A stretch of DNA of 64,000 nt from contig NW_006917091.1 of NCBI RefSeq assembly GCF_000516985.1, positions 7,164,390-7,228,389 of the forward strand, written 5' to 3'. The position numbers and the translations under genes were made by a program. This DNA is from Pestalotiopsis fici W106-1. Lineage: Eukaryota > Ascomycota > Sordariomycetes > Amphisphaeriales > Sporocadaceae. The number at the start of each line of letters is the position of its first letter. The stretch's first letter is position 1. The notes under the pieces were generated by a model. The model saw nothing but the letters and a program-made list of their open reading frames with translations, was not told the origin of the DNA and made no database searches. Below, piece by piece: positions 22,778 through 34,328 of this stretch.

Positions 22778-25720
22778 TGAGACAGATTTCTCTCTGACAA
22801 GCGCACCGTCACCAAGAGGTTCTTGATCGTAAACTCGTACTCCTTAATCGGCCGTTAATGGTGTCAAATAGAGTTCAGTATTTGAGGTTGCAGTTGAAAG
22901 AATTCAAGAAACCATCCCACAGGCGACAATTGGCCTCAAAGTAACTGGCAAGAACGATGATCTGAGGTGCAAACTCGTTTTCATGGGGAATGGAAAGTGC
23001 GAATTAGAATGGGCAGAAGTGCTGAAGCAATAGTATACTTGATACATATGTAGGTTATGGAAAGCACAATGCCTAAATGTGGACAATCATGGTTCGATAT
23101 CAAGTCCAATTATTCCTGTCGCAATGAACTGCAGTCCACTGCATGAATATACAGCATTCGAGGTTCGAACATCGCGCGTCACGTAAAGCGCTGCCACGTC
23201 AAAGTGCACGCAGATTTTTTCTTGCTTGCGCGTAAACGGATGCTTCTCCCTTGCCCAAGTTTTACTTTTTCTCGAAGAATTTTTTTCTTCTTCTTCACGA
23301 CCAACGCGTGAAGAGTGTGTGATCCATCACATCTACGGAAAATCTAACCGCGTAGCACATTCTTTGACTTGCATCTCATATTCACAAATGGGCAACGGGC
23401 AGTGAGATCCGTCGTTTGGTGGTCAACAGGATACTGTTCTTGGGGAGAGTATCATCATTGGTCGCCAAAATGTATGCAGCCTTGTGATTGTATACTCAAA
23501 CCCACAGTCAAGCATATGAGGGAAGGTAGGTGTATTACTGCTCTGCGTAATGTAATCTACTTGCCCCAAGATCCTTGACATCACACCTTTGTGTGGGCAA
23601 CAAATCGGTCCTACAGGCAGGTTGTCGAGGTAAAGCAAGGTAGGCCGTTTGAGCGCACGATCTTGATCTTCAGACGGTACCTACATTGGTAGGTACATGG
23701 TAATTCATGATCGAGTCTCCTTGCAATGGGACTTTGCAGAAAAAGAGGTACGTGATGTACGAGTTAGACACTGTGTGGTGCGTTGGAAGGCCTACCATCA
23801 ACGTGCGGTCGAGTCAAGGTAAAAGCAATCAGGTGCCTGGTCTCGATCGCACATAACCTTAAATGGCCATTATTAATGTGCGTGACAGGGCATCATGGCA
23901 CTGTATGTACACATGCAGGTACAGCTATCTCAAACGCCCCAGTGAATCCTGAATCAGCAAGAATGCACATCAAAATCACTGACCAGTTAGAAAAGCCATG
24001 TGTGAGCAGAGCAATTTCCGAATAATGCAGGTCTCACATGCGGCATAATCCGTCATTGGTCGGTATAAACGCCTGCATATTATCGAGATTGGGGCACGTT
24101 CCTACCTACACCGTGTGATATATCTACACCCAGCGATAGCCACCAGGCAAGCCAGGCATGCCACGAGAACTTTTATGCACATGCGAATTGCCATGGACTC
24201 AGGATTTCCGGAGACTGCGGCGGCACAAAGATGCACTTTCTCCTAGTGAGAGAGTTGTACGATTGAGTAATCTCGGTATTGGGTACGCTTGTTTTGATCA
24301 CATTGAACGAATGCTACAAATTCGATGCAAAAGTAATTCCAGGTGATTCGGACTCGCGCTTCCGGCACCTAATTATAGCTTTTGGCAAATTGAAATAACC
24401 TTGTTGTAATGCCGAGGAGCTCGTCATGTGTCAGAGCTTTGAGGGATCGTGGGATAATGTACGTATATATAGCATGTTTGCTATTTCCCCCTGTTTTTAT
24501 ATGAGCAGACTGTATTTGGTCTTTTCTTTGATTTGATACGGAGCAGATGTGTGCCATTCGAGGGCGTTATCCATTCAATAAATCTCATTCTGAGAAGTTC
24601 AGAGTGTTGGCTGCCATGGCAATGAGGAGATGTACCATTGAAACATTGACCAGTCGGTACACTGAACTTCGTACGTACTCCATGCACATGTGGTTAATGT
24701 ACAGGTAAATTGCGGCGTCGTTAGCATCCGGCCGGCGGCAGCCACCCGCCTTCTCCAGAAACCACAAATAGGGACTACTGTAAGTGTAGCCGTGAAACGT
24801 CAAACAATACATTTGATTATCCGTAGGCCTGGTGAGGCTCCATGCTCAATCGCAATAGCTGTAACGGGAGAGGCATACCAAAAGTCTGTGAGCCGCGATG
24901 GCTCAATCGGACCGGCATCAAAGGGTGCCAATAATAGATGCGGGTCCGTGGAAGCTTCTTCCAAACTTCAGCGATTCAAATTCCCATATTCCACGTAGGT
25001 ACTAATCAGCAGTCCATTTCCCCCCATATTAAAGTCAAGCAACTGTGTCCACGTCCACGAGCTCACTAATGTTGCTCACAACTCATTAATCGGCTGGCTG
25101 CAAACTACATACTACTAGCAGTTGGACCTCCAGAGTCTGTCTTCCTTTGCTACACATTGAACTAACATTGCCAATGCAATAAGCAAGAAAAGTCTTTTCC
25201 TCCTCAATCAGCGGGCGCCGCTTACGACAACTGATCCAATACGGAATAGTGTCCTAAATGACACCCCTTATATGATCATACCTCCACACCTCCGAATTCA
25301 TCAGCGATCCCCGACATTGCAAATTAGCGCTCCACGTCCATACAATGTTTTTTACCCAAGGCCAATGGCATCTTCTCCACTGCCATCGTCTGGGCGTGGT
25401 AATCCTTCTTCTCTAGCAGCAATTCTAGGGGGCTAGACCACGAAGCCGGCGGCGGTGTCCAGCCAGCGACAGGGGCTGATCAAGGACGGTGAATGGGCTA
25501 AGATGGAACTAGTCGTCTCCTTTTTTCGCGCTTGTGGGCTTTAGGTGTCGCTTCGACTGCAAGCATTTTCCCCCCTTTGGAGGGGAATCCGAACCGCATC
25601 GTCATCATCATTAACTACTATCGCAGCGAGCAGCATCTATCTCGGTGCCAATTTTGAATTCCCCAGGCAGTAGTATTTTGGCATATGCTGTTGACAACCT
25701 AGTCCAAGCATCACATCACC
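22778..25720. other. 3-kb gene-poor region
   Basis: No supported gene on either strand. It contains scattered short frames, TAGGTAC-type motifs near 23676-23700, and no obvious tRNA. Together with the leader that follows, it makes the longest gene-free interval of the window outside the repeat block. Confidence 0.45.
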
Positions 25721-27219
25721 TTCCGCTGGTCCCGCGCCCTTCGTTTGTTCCGCTCGCTTGATCCCGTCGCTCTTTATTCTAGATTTTCTGGGGTTGTTGG
25801 TCCGCATCATTCCAATTCTGTCTTGTGCTCACCTTCTCTGTTTCTTTTCCGGTTGACTCCTACTTGCCTTTTCATTACCTCTACATACCTGCAGGCATTG
25901 ATCGCAAGCCACTCACTCACTCGAATCATTCGCTCGCTCTCACTATTACGCATCTACACCAACTATTGACCGTCTCTCGTTTCTCGGTGCAAAGAGTTCC
26001 ATAATCTGTCATATCTTTCTTTCCTAATTTCTATTGATCTTAATACTCGAACCGCTCGTCGGCTTTTGGACCATTAGCGCCTCCCACAAGCTATCACGCT
26101 CTGTGGTTATTCACCATCTCGAACTTGGTTACAAGCAGCGCTAGCTCGGCCTTTTGCGTGTGTGTTGGTTGACCATCCGCACATACAAACCAAGCAGACA
26201 ATTACAACACTGGGTGTTCAAATTCATCATACTTTGCTGTGTAAGTTCTATATATCAATAATTCTTTGCCATCCCGTGCTGGGTCAATCGAACCGATCAA
26301 GAAGGATGTCCCTTGGCGTAGACCCTGCGTCAACCTTCGTCTGATCTTTGACCCCTTTGAAACGCCCGAGCACGAACCGTTCAGACCAAACACAACGGCC
26401 GCTGACCTCATTTCTCTGGTATTATAGTAGCTGCTTTTTTCGCAGCCACTGTGAATACAAATATCAAACGCGTCACTTCAAGATAGCGTTGCCACTAGTC
26501 ATTGAAGCCCAGTTTGCCTGCGCTCTTGAAGAGGAAGCATTGTGTTCTTCTTCCAAGTGTACCATTCAAGTGGCTTGGCATCCCGCCTTGTATCTTGCAT
26601 CATCCCTAGCACAGCCATCGCTTCATCACCTGGCGTGCACAACGCTTCCCAAGGGGCTGTCTAACCAGGATCGTGAGACACTTTGGATTCCCAATTCGAC
26701 TTGTCAACCACCACAAGCTTGCAAATCAGGGACCTCTTGAACTTCACGACCCCAACAGGAATACAATTGTTTGCTGCGGTTCTTGCCAGACTTGATCCGT
26801 TGCTGTGTCCGATAAGCTTAAACCACTGTAAGCCAGCACTGCCCCTGCCCCTTCCCTTGCTGCATCACAAAACGAGGGGACCGAGGTCTGGTTGTTTTCC
26901 ATTCACTGCGCGAATGCCTCTATTCTGATAAGCACAGCGCTGGTATCCGGAATCCTGGGCCACCTGTCTGTGCTGCTTGCTCAGTTCCACGACGGACGCC
27001 TTCCCTCCCCTTGACACACCCCAGTACTATCGCGCAACGTCAATGACATTTGACTAACCTTCGCAACCAAACATCAGCTCAAACGAAACCGCTGGCTCGC
27101 CCATTCGTGAAATCAATTATAACAGTCACGTCATTCGTACCGACTCAACCACGACGGGCATTGCTGCGAAATAACCGCTGGTTGCCTAGGATCGACGTGC
27201 TTGATAATCGCCCACTTGA
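25721..27219 (+). promoter_or_regulatory. Probable long pyrimidine-rich 5' leader of the TBC gene
   Basis: About 1.5 kb upstream of the TBC start codon is rich in C and T on the plus strand, with runs such as CGCTCGCTCTC and TCTCGTTTCTCGG. This is typical of long untranslated leaders of ascomycete regulatory genes. It contains upstream frames without family features. Possible donors and acceptors are present, so a leader intron is possible. The transcription start cannot be placed from sequence. Confidence 0.4.
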
Positions 27220-29521
27220 ATGGCCGATAATGCGAACATGAGTTACGAAGAATCACACCTGGGGGCTTTAGACATGCACATGGTTGTGCCGAGCCCTGGA
27301 TCACCGCCCGGCATGACCTCTTCTAAGTCTTCCAAGACTTCTTCCTTGCAATCCTTTGGGTCCGACGACGATAGCAGTGTGTTGGCAGATGCCGGACATT
27401 TTGAAGAGATTGGACTTGACGATGACACAATCACTATCGACAATGCACACTCACGTGATATTAGCCAGGCCAAGCCTGCCTTGAATCCATACAGCAACTC
27501 GTTCACCAGCGATCTCCGTGCACAATCAGCCAGACATCTTAGCAGCAAGACACACACTGCGCAGCCCACCGGGGCTCGAGATGCCTCTCGCCCAGCATCG
27601 CAGAGGAACATTACTTCTACACAAAAAACCCGTGCCAACTTCCCGGCACTGTCCACCCAGTTCAGAGACACGAGCACTCAGGGGCTCAGTAATATTGGAC
27701 CACAGCAACGATCGCATCCGCTTCCCGTCCGCAGTCTCTCGGCCCGCCCGGCGTCGGCCGTGGGCTCCAATCGCCGTCATCGAAGTCCGAGTCCTAATCT
27801 TTCTCTACGCTCACTGAGCCCCCAAAACCCCGGTCTTTCATTGAAGCCACGCAGGAGTAGTTGGCAGTCGGCAGTTGAAAGAAAATCTGTCATCGAACTT
27901 GAGCAGGAGTGCGACGACGACGAGGACGATAATATCCCGGAGGGTGTCATTCTCGACAATGTTCCTATTTCACCACGGCCAGCAGTGGAACGTCCCGCAA
28001 GTCGACCAGTCTCGGCGTCCACTTCCCCGAACAGGCAACCCAAAGAAAGAGTACGCAGTGTAGGAAATGGCACGCCGCCCGTGGCAGTCGCGCAAGGCTC
28101 GCTGCGGTCCCCCACCTGGAGGTCCGAATCCTCATCAAGAGAATCCCCAAAGTCACCGGCGATGTATCCATCCCCCCTCAAGGGTCGTGCCAAGAGCTGG
28201 AACTCTGCTTTGTCAGATCTAAGTGCTGAAGCCAAAGCGCTGACCGAGAAGTTGGAGGAGCACTATGACGAGCTGGATAAGATTGATTCGGCCGATGGGA
28301 CGCGCCGCCCCTCACCCAAGCCACGAGTCAAGTCAGCTTTGGCTGAACTACCACCGCTCCGCAGAACAAATATCATGATTGACCCCCTCCCGATTTCGAA
28401 GGAGAAAGAAGCCGTTCTTTCTCGTACACGTCCCTCCTGGCTTCCACCCAAAGATCCTGCTGAGGAGAAGAGACATATCAAGGAATATCAGAAGATGATG
28501 GCAAACAGTGTCGATGCCGAGCAACGTCGACAAGCCGCAAGGAAGGAAAAGGACAAGTCCAAGGATGCCAGAGCGAGCGACTTGACTCGCGTCTGGGAGG
28601 ACGATGTCCTGAAGAGATGGAACGTAGCCATCCGTGAGCGACGAACGAGAGAGCTTTGGTGGAAAGGTGTTGCTCCACGAGCTCGCGGCAACGTGTGGTC
28701 ACAGGCTATTGGGAATGAACTCGGCCTTACTGAGACGAGCTTCCAGGCTGCTTTGAGCCGGGCGCAAGAGCTAGAAGCTCGCGCCGAACAGGCAAAGTCG
28801 AGCCCCGAGGAGCAAAGCAAGGTTGATTGGCTTCGGGCCATCAAAGCCGATGCTTCTGGAAGAACATGGGGTGATTTGAACATATTCCAAGTTGGCGGGC
28901 CTTTGCACCAGCCGCTGGTGGATGTCCTCAGTGCCTACGCCATGTACCGGAGCGACATCGGTTACATCAATGGCTGCAACGTGAGTAATACCATGAGATT
29001 GCCAATCCATCTGCCATGACTAACACTAAAGTCACCAGACCATTGCTGCTATCCTGCTCCTCAATCTACCCTCCGCCACAATGGCCTTTATTGCACTTGC
29101 CAACGTGCTCAACAGGCCTTTGCCTCTCTCATTTTACGCTTCCGACAGCGGCGGAAAAGCCTCCGCTTATAACCTCTTACTGCAAACACTCAAGACGAAG
29201 AGCCCCCAGCTTCACAGACATCTCACCAAGGCAGAGCTTGCTCTCGACCCGGAGGATTACCTATACAATATCTTCACTGGATTGTTCACGCAACATCTCT
29301 CTCTCGATGAGTGTACCCGATTGTGGGACGTTTATGTTTTTGAGGGTGACGCCGTACTTGTGAGAGCAGCCGTTGCATTGCTGTCGCAGCGCGAACCTTC
29401 CTTGCTCGCTGCCCACAGCCGCACCGCCATTTTGAAAGCTTTAGCTGAAGGCGGCCAAAAGGTAGTTCAGGGTCGAGAAGACGAGTGGATGCAGTTGGTT
29501 CGAGAAGCCGGCAAGGCTTGA
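27220..29521 (+). CDS. TBC-domain protein (putative Rab GTPase-activating protein)
   Basis: Two exons, 27220-28980 and 29039-29521, with a 58-nt intron (GTGAGT, branch CTAAC, CAG), encode 747 residues. Residues 1-380 are Ser/Pro/Arg-rich and disordered, with an acidic patch ECDDDEDDN at about 228-236. A charged helical stretch follows, then a TBC domain from about 475 to the end: KGVAPRARGNVW (motif of TBC entry), IKADASGRTWGDLNIF (position of the arginine-finger motif IxxDxxR, here with one extra residue), [33 protein letters not shown] (position of the YxQG glutamine-finger motif) and LWDVYVFEGD. The layout is that of the TBC1D12/14-type group, which stimulates GTP hydrolysis by Rab GTPases on membranes. 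The expected Gln is Asn. The intron splits the glutamine-finger motif. Confidence 0.85.
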
Positions 29522-30390
29522 TCAACCTTTGCCCACGACTACTTTGTATCTCTTCTATAATACTTGGTCGCTTGCTTATGCCTGGCTTTTGGTCTACATC
29601 TGGCAAACAGCTCACATGATGCAATTCACTGTATATACTATGACCCTATGCTTTCGGCTGGCGTTTATTTTTCCGGGGGTTGATAAAAAGAAGGGGCATC
29701 TGACAGGCTCAATCTAGTGCAGACGGGCCATGCAAAGTCATGATTTTGGTTTCCTTTCAGGGTGTAGTACATAGACGGAGAAGGGTGTTAATTGCTAATT
29801 AACATGAATATACTCTCGAAGATATGATTTATTATTTTTATCGCCAATGAGTGCTCATCAAAATTCGCGCAATCGTCAAGCAAGTCATGTGATGGAGTTA
29901 TCCTGCAATATTGTGGTAATCACAACAAGGGTTTCGACAAAAGGGCGACCAATGGCCAAGCATAGGATTTGGCTGTTTTGGGTTGGCTTATACATGTACA
30001 TTGGGATGGTCTTTGATTACGTGTGATTTCTTGAACTCGAGATATGGGCACAGCTTGGTACCAAGGGACCAAGGTTAAGCGTGAATAGCACAACTGAAAT
30101 TACTCAAATACTGAAATAGCCAGACAGCCGCGGTATATACATGTCCCATCCCTTCTGTTGACATGATGATCTTTCCCATGTCGCAAACCAGGAGCTCTTA
30201 CTCAAAGACAATGATGACACGCAAGACACGCAAGACCATACACATATCCATGCCTCAGTACTGCTTCAAACCACAAGACCACATATCCACCACACCTTTA
30301 CGCAGCTTCAACCGAGGACAACAACTCCAGCTTTGCCAGAATCGCGTCCGTGAACAACTTGGACAAGAACGATATAACAAGAACACATGC
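29522..30390. other. Convergent intergenic region
   Basis: Lies between the stop codons of the TBC gene and the minus-strand paralogue gene. No gene is recognised. Some AT-rich stretches occur, for example 29820-29850. Confidence 0.5.
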
Positions 30391-31755
30391 CTAACCATTT
30401 CTCTTTCGCTTGTCGCCCAAGACTGCCGGAGTGGTGACTCTCTTGGAACCAGCGCTCTCATGGCCACGCTCCGTGGCGTCCTTCTCGGCGGTCGCCCATG
30501 CTTTGATCTTGCTGATCACAGCATCTGTTTTGATTCCAGATCCAATGACCTGATTCAGGGCCTGTCTGACCATTCCCCCAAACGACAACCAAAAGTCGTC
30601 TCCGCCTGACTGCAGGGTTTTGTGGGCGTTGCGGCGGATCATGATGCATGCCCATCTGTGCATCACACGACCCAAGTCATCGATCTCCCGCCGGGGTTGA
30701 AACCGCTGGCTGCGGATGATATCGTTGTGACGGTCCTTGCAAAGGTTCATCACGTAGTCGCGTGCGAACCTCCAGTCGCTGAAGCGTTTGCTTTCGCTTT
30801 CTTCATTGAAACGTCGAGCGACCTTTTCCTAAAAGGCCTGGTCTGGGGTCATCTCCGAGTCGTTTGAGAGAAAGTATTCACTTTCAAACGAAATACAAAT
30901 CTCAAGAAGACGGATTTTGCGGTGTGCGGGGAGCCACCAGGCATCAGTGGGCTCGACGTAAGTTGGAGACTTGTTAATGGACTTGCGCTTTGATGGGGCA
31001 CGGGAGACTAGAGGAGATGGCTCCTCTTCGGATGATTCCTTACATAAATGTCAGTTTATGATATGTTGTGCAAGTGAAGTGAATGATGTATTGCTTACCT
31101 CGCGCTCCTTTGGCTGAATTGTAATAGTCGGTCGGGCATGATTGTTTGCTCGCACGTTGGACGATTTTCCTGGAGTGCTAGCTACTCCTTGGCTGATACT
31201 GTTCGTTCCGGCGTTCTTGACCTCAGAAGCGACGTCGCTAATGAGCGGAGGTGTGCTTTCGAGCACAATAGGTCTACTTTCGTCGCCATCGCTTTCAGAG
31301 ACTGGAGCATTGGTGACGGTGGTTGTCTGTGGCAAAGTGCCCTGGCGAACGCCGACGTGCGCATTACCACGTCGGGCTGTGAACCGGCCTCTTTTAGCTG
31401 GGCTGCCAGAGGCAATTGGCTGTGATCCAAACTGGGAACCTCTGTCGTTGGCAGAGAGACGCGCATGACCATGCTGAGTGTCTCGTTGGATGGGGACAGG
31501 TCGCAAGCCGCCCGAGACCGGTTGCGTCTCAGTCAACACTCCAGAGGCAGCATTGCGCACATTGACCTGACCTGTGCCCCGGTTGAAGTTGAGCGACTCG
31601 CGATCGGGTCGAAGGTTTGGGATTCCTCTGTATCTGGATGATGGTGCGGGTGAAGCCTCGTGACGGCGAAAGGGTTGTTGCTCCATTGGACCACGACTTG
31701 GCTGGTATCCACCGCGAACTCGATGATTGCCACGGCGATTATGGTCACTCCCCAT
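30391..31755 (-). pseudogene. Paralogue of the 21312-22777 gene, interrupted by an in-frame TAG
   Basis: Minus strand: exon 1 31755-31099 (ATG in an AAGATGGGG context), intron 31098-31039 (60 nt; GTAAGC, branch ACTGAC, acceptor AAG), exon 2 31038-30391. The joined frame would code 434 residues, but codon 289 (plus-strand 30829-30831) is TAG. The intact paralogue has FWEQV where this copy reads F-stop-EKV, so the lost codon is most simply Trp TGG. On the plus strand the change is CCA to CTA, a CpA to TpA transition. Downstream of the stop the frame stays open for 146 codons with clear family similarity, so the loss is recent or the short 288-residue product is still used. The N-terminal part is Arg/Gly/Pro/Ser-rich and disordered. 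A sequencing error cannot be excluded. Confidence 0.65.
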
Positions 31756-34328
31756 CTTGCAACAACACTTCTTTGATTGTGTCCAAGGGTGACCAACTTG
31801 AAGGGGTTTAATGGAAGGAAAGGTACCAGTTGTATTCGCCAGATGGCGCAAATACTCGTGGCGGTTGGTGAGTGATCTTAGGCGGCAAAGAGGAATGAGG
31901 GCAGAGGTTTGCTGAAACAGAATGAATTCTGGCTGTTTCGTTGCCTACGCAACAATAAAGGCGCTTGAATGGCTTGAAGCCTGATGTTGTGCGTGTTTGA
32001 TTTTTCAAACTACCTAGGTAGGTAGTGTGGCTGAAGAAAAGGATTTTGAGGAAGGCACCGATGAAGCTGTGCAAACGACCACAATGTGAACTCCACGTGC
32101 AAATCCTAAATAATCAATCACCTGCTAAATACAACTGAAGCACAAATCTGGAGGATGCTACTGCTTGGGTTTCAATCTTTGTTACCATCTATTTTCTTCC
32201 AGCACTTTATGGAGATCGGTGACAGTTTTTTGTTGGTTGACTGAAGTGATCAATCCGCCTAAGGCAGGCATGTGCCACCATAGTATTCAAGTCAGCCTTG
32301 TGAGGACCTTCACATTTGAACTCGAGGTAGTTGCCCCTTCATCCCCCTAACTTCCAGGCAACAATGGCAATCACAAGAGGCAAGATACGAAAACGCTGCC
32401 TGAGTGCATTTCATCACTTTAAGAAAAAGGTGAGCAGCACAAAATAATAATTGAGAGTACCCGGAGTCTTGATACATCATAACACGGCATGCGCTTTCCT
32501 CATGATGACCTTTGACGGCTGAGGATGGAAGACATCTGGGAAATCAACCAGGAAGTCACCTAACATGCAGTTATTACTTTCAAAGTTGTGACGGTGCACC
32601 TCGACTAGACAACTAGTGATTCGCGAAGGCCTGCAGAGATGCTTTATTTGTCATGGCCTCACCACGTTTATGCTGAATGAGTATTGGTATCAAACATCCA
32701 ACCAAGTGTTGACATCCATACATATTGGAATTGTCGTCATCTCTGCCTGCCAGGCGTGAACTGCCCAAGATGACTAACTGCAACAACTAAACTGGTCCCG
32801 ATAAAACCAAGAAACACTCTTGCAACAAGTGACTGTGAGCGTTGCAATGAACAGAAAGAGAGTAAGAATTTCGAGGACTCTCTAATGTCCATTCGCCTTG
32901 AATGGAATCACAAGAGATGTGTGGAACGGACTCGTCAGCAAATGGCCTGCCTGGCTTGACCATCCCGACCCTCCTGGCCAGAATATCCTCAATTTCAATG
33001 CCATCCACACCTGTTGATATCATACCGCTTCTGGTGAATGATACGAGCTGTCAATGTGATGACTGCAAACGACTGCATCATGCGCTTCGGGCACCAATCT
33101 CACACGAGTTCACATTAAGACTAATCCTAAAGTCGTTTAAGCAAAAGCAAATGGCTTTTCCCCCCCTTCCTTACTATCTATCACTTTCCCACGAATCGGC
33201 AGTCCATACCTAATATCTATGGCGTTTGTGGGTTGAATGCCGACCATCATCCTGATTATTGCTTGCATCCATATCCAATCAGAGACAATCTTGAAAACAT
33301 GAACATTTTTTTGCTGGAGAAGCAAAAAGAATTTGTACGTTTGTCGAGACTTGGGCACAATGGCCTGAAACCCCTTTTGACGCGTTGCGTCGCGTCGCGA
33401 TTGCTTTCTACAGCAAAAGCAATTATCAAGAGGAGATATTGGTCCAGACCTATACAGTGCGTGAAAACTCAGCAGCTAGACCGGGGCGCTGTGAATGACT
33501 ACCAGGTCTACGAGCTGTCTTGGCTTCGGTTAATTATACATCATATATTGTCGCCACACCACGTGTGGTGGAAATGTTGGTCGCCGTTTGACAAGAGCCT
33601 TGTTGGAACAGAAAAAAAACGAATCTCGCGGAACTTGCATGTGCACACGAGACATGTCACTTATACAGGTGGGTACAGACTTGTCCATTATTCTTCAACA
33701 ATGTGTACAACCTCCACGGTGCGACCACAGAAAAAACCAGGCCACTCGCTCGTCATCATTTATTTTTTTTGCCTGCCACTGGCTGCAAGCACTCATTAAC
33801 ACGCACTGGCAAGACTGGGTATGATACACATGTATTGTTCTTAGGGATGTACTGGATTGTAACCTTTCTTTGGTGTGATTGCAACCGCAATAGTCCACAG
33901 AATGCTGATCCGTTCTCGAACTAATTACACGCATACAAGGGCCTCGGGTGCACACCTGTACAAGGCCTGCTGCTTCTTTGTTTGCAAAATAGCACAGATA
34001 CCTGGGTCTGAGAGCTACTGATACGAACGACACAACAGCATTCGGATTAATGTGCTCGGCCAATAGTCTCAACGGCTCCATCTCCCACGCAGCTTACCCA
34101 AATCTATCTTCCTCTTCCATTGTTCACTCCTGTCGGTCACCATGAGCTCCAATGCTCACGCAGTGTTAGTCTACACTCAAGAACTCTGTGGTGCAAGTTT
34201 GTAGTCAGTTGTGACTCTTCGGCGCTTGGCAGTGTCTCCTCAACACTGTGTCCAAATCACAGCCGCATTGGATTTTCCCTCTATCTCTCTCTCTTTTTAA
34301 GTGAACACTGTGGAATAGAATCGGCAAG
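31756..34328. other. 2.6-kb intergenic region, no gene recognised
   Basis: Divergent region between the paralogue pseudogene and the next plus-strand gene. The palindromic CTACCTAGGTAGG motif is at 32010-32022. Frames at 32902-33213 and 33233-33799 lack domain features, good codon use or splice logic and are not called. Confidence 0.45.

Noticed and set aside
23150..23185. Possible tRNA T-loop (GGTTCGAA word)
   Set aside because: The flanking bases do not form the T stem, and no anticodon or acceptor stem could be assembled nearby.
33233..33799. 188-codon open frame
   Set aside because: Composition is irregular (many His, Cys, Trp), with no ATG in good context and no domain; treated as chance.
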